Shown here piece by piece: positions 12,801 through 25,300 of a DNA stretch of 64,000 bases; within the stretch, counting starts at the first letter, position 1, and each line of letters begins with the position of its first letter. The translations under genes and the position numbers were made by a program. The notes beneath the pieces were generated by a model, which was given only the letters and a program-made list of their open reading frames with translations, had not been told where the DNA came from and ran no database searches. Origin of the DNA: Echinarachnius parma (lineage: Eukaryota > Echinodermata > Echinoidea > Clypeasteroida > Echinarachniidae); assembly GCA_037951105.1 (NCBI GenBank), contig JBAMJV010004022.1, positions 39,598 to 103,597 on the forward strand. Reading direction: 5' to 3'.

Positions 12801-15800
12801 CGTGCGACCCTCACTATGCGCCTATCTATGTTTTTACACTGCAACGAATGTGTTCTTTTGATCGAACCAATACAATGCTCGATCATGAATAGTTTAGTCC
12901 ACGTTGCGCCACTCAACCGTGCCTTTGAGCATTACAGCATTGTTGAACCGTTTGAAAATACTTGCCTGCCCGAAATTGTAACACGTTTGGCTTTCATTGG
13001 AATTTGAATAGACACAAAGTCCTGTAAACGTGGTTATTGAATTTGTTGGCTCTGCATGACCGGCTATTATGAATGACACATGCAGTGATCACAATGCAGT
13101 GGCACCGGATTCAAGCCTACTCAAGAAATTGAGCAAAGTGAGGGTGCTACGTAAGGGTCTCATGATTGTGTGCAGTAAATTTAATTATTTCCTCAGAGTT
13201 AATGACATTAGAAAAATCTCTTAGAAATCAACCAAAGAGAGTCAAATTCTAAAAATATACAAGCACATCTATAGATTTATTTCCAATATACTGTATTTTG
13301 TTTTAACTAGTCCGGAATTCTCCTTTAATGTTGTGTTGTGATGTCCGCCCTTGCTAGTAAATGTTTGATATGACAATATAGTTTAATTAGTTGCATCATA
13401 ATGATAATAATAATAATGTTTTGGTTTATATAGCGCCTAATATGATTGATAATCATCTCTATTAAAGCGCTTTAGAATGATATTATCACCCCGGTCATCG
13501 GTCACACTCACAATCAATCCGCATATGACGTGCACTTTCTGCTCCCTTGGGAGCAAGGCATTCTGGCAGCCACAGGGCGCACTCAACGGTATAAAAGTAC
13601 AGTTGCATACACGTACATCATGATCAAACCTTATTATGTTTTGTTAATGTGAAAATGAAAAAAAATGCTAACAGAGACGAATCAAATGTTCCTGTTTTTT
13701 CCCTCGTCATTCAGAATTTCTACAAGAACGACGAGCGACGGAAGGACATCTACATGCGCTACATCTACCGGCTGCACGACCACCACCGGGTGGCCGGGGA
13801 CTTCACCGAGGCGGCCATGACACTCATGATGCACGCAGAGACGTTGAAATGGACGGAAGCGATTGTGCCTAGCGATGGAAGACACATCCAGCAGTCAGAG
13901 CGCGAGAGGAAGGAGACACTGTATGGGGAGATTATCGAGTTGGTCAAGAAGGGACAGGTGAGTTAGGGCGCTAACAAAGAAATGCGCATGTGGGACTGGT
14001 GAAGAAAAAATTTACTCTTTTTCTTTTTTCTTTTTTTGTCTGGCTTAGGTGTATTAGAGATTATAGTATGGAATTCTTCTGTGTAAGGAATTTTGAAATA
14101 AAGTGACTAAAATATATCTGTTTCACTTCATGAACCTTATTTTTTTTGTCTGCCATTGGTTAATTTTGTATGTTACCGCTTTTCATTGCCAAACAAAACA
14201 GAAGACCAAATCAAAGATCAAGTTGATAAGAAACATTAATATTTCATCACAAAATAATTTGTTTTGATTATGTATATTAGTTGTGTGAATATGACATCTG
14301 TTAATAAAGGAACTTGCAGCTGCATAGTAAGATATACATGTACATGTATGCACTATATTTATGCCGATTGTTTAATCTGACTCTTTCCTGTTTTTTGTTG
14401 TTTTTTGCTTAGGTTTGGGAGTATGGCATTCCCCTGTGTAAAGAACTGGCAGTGCAGTACGAGAGCAAGCTTTTTGACTACAAAAACCTCAGCGTTCAAC
14501 TGGTAAGACGATTAAGACTTCCTTGTCCCTCTTTTGTGTTCGTTAACGAATTCGAGAATAGATAATGAACTAATTAAGAGGAAACTTAAGTATACCATAT
14601 AACACTTGAATATGTATAGATGGTAGACACTTTTATTTGTATGCCTCTGCAACAAAGTGGCTGGAGGCGTTATCTTTAGTAATCATAAAGCTCAAGTTTC
14701 TTGTATTGCATGCAGTTGGTAAAAAATTAAAAGAAGCTTCCAAATAAACATACTGTATTACTTTGTATCATTAAAAGATAGAAAAGTAACAATGTGTTTT
14801 TTTCTAATTAGGCCTACATTGTGCATATTCAATAGACTACAATTTTAGTTACTGAACAAATAGAGAGTAGAAAGTTGTCTTGAGGATAAAATTGTTCTTG
14901 TTATTAATGGTAGTGATACCTTCTGATATCCTGTTTTTTTGTCTTCAGGTCACCCAAGCGCAGTTCTATGAGAACATCAGGAACCAGCCCAGGCAACCGC
15001 CAACCTTCTTCAGGATCAGATTCTTTGGGGCTTTCCCAATCCTCAGAAAGGTACAAATAACCAACTTAAATTAACTTCATTACAATCATCATACTTACCA
15101 GTGTCTCTTTTAAAGGGCAATGCAACTCAAGAAAAGAGTTAATACTACTTTATACATCGTAATATTCCTGTTTATTATATGTAACATTACGCATAGATGC
15201 GCATCTACCACAAGTATTCAGACAATGGTTTGAATAGGTGCTATTGAAGTGCATTAATGCATGAGGTCCGTACAAACCTAATAATGGCGGCCTCCAGTGT
15301 TCGCGTAAATAGTGGTAAAGCCGATAGTTTTCACATTTTTCTTCCAAAGCAGAAATCTGAGTCGGAGTAATGTTACATATAATAAACAGGAATATTACGA
15401 TGTATAAAGTAGTACTAACTCTTTTCTTGAGGTGCATTGCCCTTTAAGATACACAGGTAAGCATGATAGTCATTAGTAAATCATATACTCACTTCTCTGT
15501 CGGTTGACATCTCAGTTTTGATGAAAACATCAGGAATCAGCCGACGCAACCACCAACCTTCTTTAGGATCAGATGAAAATAACTTCATTACATCATACTT
15601 ACTAGTGTCCCTTTTAAGATACACAGGTAAGCATGATAGTCATTAGTATATCATATACTCACTTTTCTGTCGGTTGACATCTCAGTTTTGATGAAAACAT
15701 CAGGAATCAGCCGACGCAACCACAAACCTTCTTTAGAATCAGATTCTTTGGGGCTGCTTTCCCAATCCCCAGGAAGGTACAAATAACCAACTTCAATTTA

Positions 15801-18800
15801 CCTAAAGGGTTCCACCACCCAAAAATAATATTTGTATAAATAAAAGGTAACATTTTTAGTAGTCCATTCCACCAAAAACCAGAAAAATTATATAGTTGAA
15901 CAAAAAGCATCACCATACTACAACATGTGTTCATGGGTCTGCATACAAAGACTACATTTTGTCTAGAACGAATGCGTCGTCCGTGATTCTATTTTCTCCA
16001 AACGTACGCAAGACGTTCGGGCGCGTACGGAACCATGAGGCCACAATGGTTCCGTAAGAAGTGGTAATCAATTTAATTGTTTATGAATTACACAACCATT
16101 TGCAAAATGTTGGGCATATCACACAACTGTACCAAAACATATAATTATGTGCTTTCCTGGTGGTCTCCTTTAATAACATCAGAATTACCTTTGTCCCTTT
16201 AAGATACACAGGTAAGCATGATAGTCATTAGTAATATTGATAATATACTCACCTTTGAGTATTATGTTCAATAACTTGATTATGTAGCTGGTTATGTTAT
16301 GTAACAGTAATTACGAAATTGATGGTTCAAATCTAGCCTGAGATAAACATATCTCGCCTACCCATTTGTTTTTATTGTTTTATTTATGTTATAATTATGA
16401 TTAGATTTGATTAGTCAAAAATTTGTATTTGTGTTCTGTTTTTTATTAGCACCGTGAGTACATCTACCGGGGCCAGCCCTTTGACCAGACCCAGGTGGTC
16501 ACGCAGCGGTTCCAGGCAGACTTCCCCAAGGCCAAGAAATGGGGCAACCCCCAGCCCCCCACCGACCTGGAACTCCTCAACAACGAGCAGTGTATCCTTA
16601 CAAAATAATTTGTGATTGTTAGATTTGTTTGTGTGGTTGTTAGTTTGTTAATTTGTTTAGTTTGTATGTCACCTGATTTACCCAGAATCAGTGTGTGAAA
16701 CGTGGCAGCTAGAGCTGTTGTCATACTACTAATTGGTTGGGCAGCTCCAGAATCATGTATGACAACTTTTTGATTTTTGTTTGTGTGGTTGGTTGGTTGG
16801 TACTCAGTCGGTCGGTCGGTTTGTGTCGTTGTTAGTTTATTTGTTTAGTTGTATGTCACCTGATTTCAGGATTAATAAATGAAATGTGGCAGCCAGAGCT
16901 GTTGTCATGTAATAATTGGTTGGGCAGCTCCAGAATCATGTGTGACAATTTTTTGTTTTTTCACTGGTTGGTCGGTCAGTCGGTCGAGAGTGCGTGTGCT
17001 CACAACAAGCCATATATTCTTACAAAACAAAATTGGTTTTATAAATAGTTGATTGGTTAAAGAGTGGATTGGTTAATTTATTTATTGGTTAGTTTTTTTT
17101 TTCGCTATAATAAAATTGTCCTTTCCATTTTCATTGTTCTTATCCTTGACCCTCTCGGGTTCAGACATTGAGGTGCGGCTTGTTAACCCTGTCCCCCCAA
17201 AGAGGGCGCACTTGGAGACGCCCACCGTGCCACCTAACATCCGCTACTTTGCAGAGAACTATGATATCAACGTCTTCAGCTTCGACCGACCGTTCCACCG
17301 GGGGGTGAGGGAGAAGAACAAAGAGTTCAAGGTGGGTGCCTTTTGAATTGATTTTGGCGTCTTGACTTTTGACATGTTGCATACCGTTTATACCATGTAC
17401 AGTCAAACCTGTGTATAGTGACCATTTAGGGGAAAGAAAACAAAAGGCCATCATCGATATGCTACCTCTATCAATTTTGGGTGACCGCTCTAGGCGGGTT
17501 GGCTGCTGTAGACAGATGGCCGCTAAGACAGGTTTGACTGTTATTTGACAAAAGTGAAAGTCCTACCCATGCCAATGGGCACAAAGTTTAATTGCAACAT
17601 TCTACATCTGTGTTGCCATAGGCCAAACGGATTCTGTATATAGTTATCGCTTGTGCTCTAAATTCAGATGATTCACACTATCGCATGAATAAACATTGCT
17701 CACAGTGCGTACAAACATGACTGACTCATCGAACAGTAAGTGTTGCCCCATGATAGGGATTTAGGTGACACAGAGATTGGAGATATATATATAGATTATC
17801 ATTTGAAGTATGGTTTGATTGAAGAATAAAAATATGCTATCTGCTGTTTTGTATCTCTGTTGTGTAGACTCTGTGGGTTGAGAGGACTCAGCTGACCACC
17901 TCGCAAGCCCTTCCTGGACTACTGGGCTGGTCCGAGGTCATCAAGACAGAAATGGTAAGAATCATCAGCAACATCTGGGGGGGGGGGGGGGGGGGTGTTT
18001 CACAAAGTTGGACCTAAGTTGGACTTAAAACTTATGGAAAGCAGTTAGTTTCTTTGAAAAATTGTTGTAAAAGTAATTTTTTCAAAGGCATAAAATGTTG
18101 ATTCAAAGCATTAATATGTTCTATTATCATGGAGATTTCATGTTCTTGATGTAACATTTATGAAAACTCTGAAGTATTTGCCTTTTCGCTTTTGAATATA
18201 TTTTATTCCAAGGCTACAAATGGCTTTCCATAATAGTTAGGTCTAACTTAGAGTTAAGTTCAACATAGAATCGTTGTGAAACACTCCCCAGATGGTAACC
18301 AATCACATGGTCGAAACTCATTTGGTATTTGTCCGTTATAATGATTTAGGACTGGGGAATACCGAAGTAGTGAAGTAGTGAGGTCACATGCTTTTGTTAT
18401 GGCATAGTAATGGTTCTAAACAACTTTTCCTTTCATACTGGCCTGTGGCAGTGGGTTGGAGCTGGATGAAAGCCTTCTTAGCAACCGCTGGATCACCAAT
18501 TCATGCGGCTTGCCTGACATTGTTTAGAACCATCACCCATGGCAATGAATAGCTCTGACGTCACACTTCGGTACTCTATGGAGGTTGAGATTAAGTTTAG
18601 GTTTAGGGACCTGGGTCAAATTTGTGGTTAGGGAATTGGACGTTACAGGGACTATATACCTGTACTTGACCTAATGGTATTTGACCAACTACTATTAGGT
18701 AAACCTTAGAGAGATTTATAAGATTACCTAAAAGGTATTTACATCGTTCCCATACAAAAGCCAAGGAAAGATTTAATTTGGACAGAAATTAATTTTGTTT

Positions 18801-21800
18801 TATTTGCTTCATTGTAAATACATCCTAATCCAGAATGCAGTCTTTGAACTTATTTTTTTTACTTGATAATAATAATAATAATATAATATATTTGTATAGC
18901 ACCTACTGCATGCCAGCCTCTAAGCGCTTTGAGAAGAAAGTTGTAGATAGAGTCTATGTTTGAGCTATGACTGATAGTGTTCTTTGAAGAGAAATGATTT
19001 CAGGTTGAGTTTGAAAGAGTCAACAGAAGGAGAGGTTTTGGGAGAGCGTTCCAGAGATAGGGACTGATGAAGGAAATCTGCGCTCACATATGCGTGTTTG
19101 TCATGCTTGTGTGCCATTTCATCGTAGTAAGATGTGATGCATATAGAAGACACTCTCAGCCCCACGAGGAATAAGAATGCCTCCTGCATTCTTCAAACTC
19201 TCAGAAATGTCCTCTAACGCGTTCAGGACTGACTGATTCTGCTACAACATGCATTCTCCATAGACCCAAGCCCGAGTATTTTCAGGGACCAGTCCTGAAT
19301 GGGTTAACATGTTGCAGACAAATTTGAATTTAATATATTTTCGAAATACCCAGGAATATATGATAACTTTGGCTGGGTGTCTATAACGCCCCCCAAAAAT
19401 ACTTTTTTTATTCACTTTTATGACTAGTATGCTCCCCAAGGAGTTGAGAAAATACACAATGTCATGATGTGGGTTTCAACTGTAGCTGATGACCATGGCA
19501 AATAACGCTGGGGTGTCACATCTTGACATACATGAGTAGGATATACAAAAGACTCCACTATACTTGTTATCATTTCACTATCCTCTCCGTTCATTATATG
19601 AATTTGTAGCAAGAGATCAGGCCCATAGACAATGCCATTAACACCATGACCAACAAGAATCTTCAGACAAGGCAGACCATCAAGGAATACCGCTCCCACC
19701 GCAACTCCAGCATCAACCCCCTCAGTATGGTGCTCCAGGGGTCCATTGATGCAGCAGTGCAAGGGGGTCTTAAGGTCTACCAGGAGGTAAGATGGAGGGA
19801 TAGATGGATGGATAGAATGATGGATGGATAGATGGATGGATGGATAGATGATGGTTGGTTGGATGGATGGATAGATGGGTGGATGGATAGATGGGTGAAA
19901 AGATGGATGGATGAATGGATGGATGGCAACGGATGAATGGATGAAATGATAGATGGATGGAATGATCAATGAATGGACAAATGGATAGAGAGGATGTTGG
20001 ATGGATATATCAAATGATAGATTAATTGATGGATTGTTGCAAGAATAGATGATAAATAAAACGTAACCATTTGCAAAAAGTTGTTGGATTTTAATTTTCT
20101 GCAATATATAATAATCGATAGAGATGAGACTTTAAATTTTCATTCTTTTCTTTTCCATTTAACCAGATATTCCTGACTGCTGAGTATGAGGAGAATAATC
20201 CCGATGACAAGGAGGCAATGCAAAGTCTGAGGAAACTCATGAAGGATCAGGTAAGTCGGTCATGGTCCATCCCTATCGGCTGGTTGGTTATTTGGTTTTT
20301 ACAGAATTCTGTGTTCAATCAACCTTGATTATTTTCCTCAGGGTATGATCCTTTATCGTCACCATTGGAATGACTCCGCCGATGTTTGAACCCATGCCAA
20401 TTAGTGCGACGAGCATAGCTCTGACCACTAGACCAGATCACCTCTTAAAGTGATCCAATATTAAAAAGACTTTTTGTTGTTTGGGGAATTACTTTAGTAT
20501 TTCTTTGTTTTTTGATGAAATCAGTTATTAACCATTGTCCAACCATCTTAAACCCAAAATAAATTAATTGCAGTAATTAGAATTTTAAAAAAATGTAGGT
20601 TTCATAAATCCTATGAAGGAAAAACAGAATCTGGTATCAAAAGATATGCAATTCTTCAATGAAAAAACGAAACAACAGGAAGGCAGTGAGTGTCAGGACT
20701 GCATAGCCAATCAAACTAGGCTGGGACTGGAGGGAATGTGCACAGAGAGATGGTTATGTAACTAAGGTCAAAGAAAGTGGAGTTGGGGTGTATGGATTTA
20801 AGGTAAACAAACATTTCTACCAATATTTTCTGCAGGTGAGAATTCTTGATGATGGCGTGCTGCTACACAAGCAGCTCTGCCCTGAATAACTCAATATAAA
20901 TATATGTGCATGGTACACAATGTTTTCCTTAAAAATGACTATTAACAACTTCTTCTAATATCCCCATCAAAGGGTTATATCTTGTGAATGTTTGAAAACA
21001 TTTCTACCAATATTTTCTGCAGGTGAGAATTCTTGATGATGGCGTGCTGCTACACAAGGAGCTGTGCTCCGAGGAACTCAAGGGCTTCCAGGATAACCTG
21101 GAGAAGAAGCTTGCTGAGCTCATGAAGGAATATGATCTGGTTAGTATAATTATCATCATACGGTCAAACATGTCTACAATGACCACACAAAGAAGCTGTC
21201 TTTTTGAGCAGGTGGTCTTAATACACATATATATTCGTTTGTAAACTATGTTTAAGGGGAACAAGAATAGTTATCTCTAAACTAAGGCAGATGATCTCTA
21301 TAGACAGGTGTTCACTAGAGGAGGTTTATCTGTATGTACATGTACTATATTTAGTTAAAATATTATTATTATTATTATTATTTAGTTGAATTATTTTGAT
21401 TTCAATGTTATTTAAATGTAAATTTGTTGAATAAGTCGCTAATTAATTAGATTTTTAGTAAAGAGCATAATGCATTATAAAGTAAATTATTATGATTATT
21501 AATTATTATTACTGTAGAAATATATACAGTCAAACCTGTCTTAGCAGCCACCTGTCTATTTTAGCCAACCTGCCTACAGTGGCCACCAAAAGTGATCCCC
21601 TGCAGAGAAAACAGTTTAATGGAACCTGTCTACAGTGGCCACTTTTCTTGTTTGACTGTTTATTATGCAATAGAAAAACAAAAAATAAGAAGGATTATTT
21701 TTTGCAATTATTCACGTTGGCACCAGTGCACATACATTATTGATATTACACAGCTATTGGTTCATTGAACAAAATGCAATTATCCACTCCCTATGGAGCA

Positions 21801-22328
21801 TTCGAGCTATTCATCTTTTGGGGACATTGAGTGCTGAGGACCTGTATTCCAATCCAACTGCGTACATTGTATAGGTATATATATTCATCATCTTACATAC
21901 GATCCTTTCTTTATACAACAGCGATACTTGCTGACACAGAATTTCATGGTAATCATGACATGTTTTTTTCTTTATTTTCAGGGTGAACCACAAGTGTATC
22001 TGAACCTGAAGAAGTCGGTAGCGCAACCCAAACACATTTCTGGCACGGCGACCGTCGGTCCTCGGACCTTCAGGAAGGGACACTCCGAGACCAATCTTGG
22101 AAATGCTACGTGAGTAACAGGTTAACCATTGGAGAGAACATTGTTAGTGTCTGAGGTGGACGTTGAGGGTGCATGGTTTGATGATGATTGTGATGATTTA
22201 TAAAGAGAATATTTAAAATAATGAGGTTTTAAAGGGATCTAGTAACTTTGTTGACATGTGCAAAAAGTGCTGAATGGTTGATACAATGTATAGCTAGCAA
22301 AAGTGATGATGATGATGATGATGATAAC

Positions 22329-22381
<53 letters not shown>

Positions 22382-25300
22382 CGACGATGAAGTTGATGAT
22401 AACTGTGATGATAAAGATGAATGTAATGATGATAAAGAAGATGATTATGATTGAACCATGTTGTATCAGTTTAAAAATATGTCAAATTGTTTCTACTCAA
22501 CTTCCAGTACTGGGCGGACAACCAGCAAGTTCTACATGCAGACGCCTGACATACCGGTAACGTTGATTACCTCTCTACTATCTCATTATCTATCAATCTT
22601 TTTGTCACTATATCTTTGTTTAAAAAGAGCTGACTTACTGTTTTCATTTGCCCATATTTGGTCTGAAATAAGCGAGTCGTATGCAGTGGTAAACAGATTA
22701 GACTGCTTGGGGGCTGCACCTCTATTAAGGCAAAAATTATTCATTTTGGCCTGAAATTTAGATTATTTGTTTTCATGCGTTTTATTTAAAGCTCTAAAAA
22801 CCCGCTTTTAATACCCAAAGTTCCTTCCGTGAATGGGAGTGACTCTCTCCCCCCACAGCTCTGTTGCTTCCTCTTAAACCTGCCGAAAGTGTTTGCTCGA
22901 TATGCTGATGGTCATAAATGTAATTTATCTCTAGGTATCTTCCAAATTGTGTATAAGAGGTGGCAAAATAACCTCTTCGGTCGTGATTTAATTTATTAAA
23001 TTAAAGTCTAGGTAAAGTTCTAACAAAAAAATTAGTAATTATACTAACATTTGACATTGCCTGAAATGTTTTATGAATTGTTGTGCTTTTATATTTTGTG
23101 TGCTGAATGAAAATACATGAATAAAAATGGGGAGTGATGCAAAGTAATAATTAAAGAAAAAAAAAAATAATAATAATGTACGTTTTGCAATGTTACAAAT
23201 TTTCAGCTAAAATGAATAAATTCAAACTGTCACATTTTGAATGAAGATAAATAATTATGGGGCATAACCAAGTGTACCATTTGAACCTTTTGAAATAATG
23301 TGTACATTTTGTCTTAATTATATAATTTATCTTCACTGCTAATTTATTTTCTGCAAATTTTCAATAAAGGAACATCTTTTGGTAAGAATTGTATCTAAAG
23401 TATGTACATGTATACATGTATGTAGTTGAGTTCACCAATTTACATTAGTTGTAAAACTTACATGGTCATATTATTGTGCATGTGTTGATTTATTTACATT
23501 GGGTTCTAAAATATACATAGTATAGTATTGTACCCATTATTCATTTGTTAGTATTAAATCATACAATTCAAAGCTATACATGTACATACAATTTGGTTCG
23601 TGTAGCTGTACATGCACATTCAGTAGTATGTAGCACACCGTGGAATAGATAATAGAAAATTAGCATCTCTTCAACAGATCAGCATTGTAATAGGATACGT
23701 CAATGCACTTTCAGATTGTTTCCATATTTTTTAGCCATAAATATTGTTTGGTGACGTACTCTGTGTTGCAAAATCTTTGATTTAAAGGGATCTTAGTAAC
23801 TTTGGTGACATGTGCAAAAACCAATGAAGGGTTGAAGAAATGATGTGTGTTTCCGTGATTTGATGTGCCCACTGAGGGATGTGTGAAAATTCCATGGTAA
23901 AGGAATTTCATATGACCGAGTAATGAGCGAAAATGGAAAGTGACATTCGCTTTTATTTGCGCTGACTTTGTACACAGTTGAAATTCTCCACAAGAGAACT
24001 TCAAATTCGAATGCTTCAATCATACATACCTAATAAAGAAAGAGAAATTTGGAAAAACCTAAACCTGTTCCATGCTTCAAATGGTAATATAAATATAACG
24101 AGGGATGTGAGAACCAGTTTTAATGAAGTTTTGTGGATTTCAACAATGTTACTAGATCCCTTTAAAAAGAAGGAAAAAATATCTGAAAGCTACATTATCT
24201 CGAACTGTTTTTGTTTGATTTTATTCTCCTTTTCTCTTTGCACCCCTGATATACCCCCATTGTGTAACTGTGTATGTTCGTGATTGTACTTCTCTGGGAT
24301 TTCAAATCATCTTAATAATCGTGTGTGAAATCTTTACACTGTAACTCATCGTACACCCACCGTGTTCTATTTCCTTTTTCAAACATGTGGATTACCGGGT
24401 ATACCTATTAAATTGTCCACTGTTTATTTGTGCTTCTATTCCATGTGAGAATTTTCCTGTGACCATTCCTTATTCCTCTGGTTGATGTGCCATGACCTTT
24501 GTACCTTTTTGTGCGTGTTCCATCGTCTTTTCGTTTTTGTTCTTGACATTGTGCCGACTCTAATGTCTACACCCCTGCTCCTTCTAATGTGTACCGTTAC
24601 TTTTTCCACCGACTTGCTTCGTTTGATGTTCAACCTAACGTAACCATTTCCCTGTCGTACGTGCCTCCTGCACAAAACCTCCATCTGTTTTCAATCGTGT
24701 GTTGTGACTGGCCAACCTTTTGCACCAACCCCCACACTCTGCATCCTTCTCAATTCAAACTACACTTTACCTCCTCACATCACCTCTTAAAAAAATTACC
24801 CTACTTTCTCTTGGACTGTCTACTGTGTTTCAATCACCCAAACACATGTTCTTCTTAAATTCAAACTACATGCACCACTGTATATCCTTCCCCTCCACCT
24901 GTATTGAAACACCCTCCTACCACTCTATAGAGACGACCAGGGTCTGAGGGGTCCAACTCGCTGCTGAGGGGGCGAGCCACCATCGCCACTACCACCCTCT
25001 CCTCCTCATTCTTGCCCATCACAACATCTCTGTTAGAAGAGGTACAGGAAAAGCTGGAGAAGACCTTTACTCCTTCTCCTCCTCCCCCTCCTGCTCCTAC
25101 TCCTGCTCTTGCAACGAGCCCCAGTCCTCCGAGCCCACCCTCGGGCGAGCACCATCTCATGACGCAATCGCATGTCCAAGTAGATTCAAAGGGATACCTC
25201 CGCCTGCTCATGGTTAGCCTTAGCTAAAGTAACATGCTTTTAATTTGATTTAAATTTTTTTTTTTTTTAATTTGCTTTTTAGAATGATCATTGTTTATTC

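Noticed and set aside
19424-20104. 226-residue minus-strand open frame
   Set aside because: Mostly antisense of exon 19 plus the GGAT array; no family resemblance.
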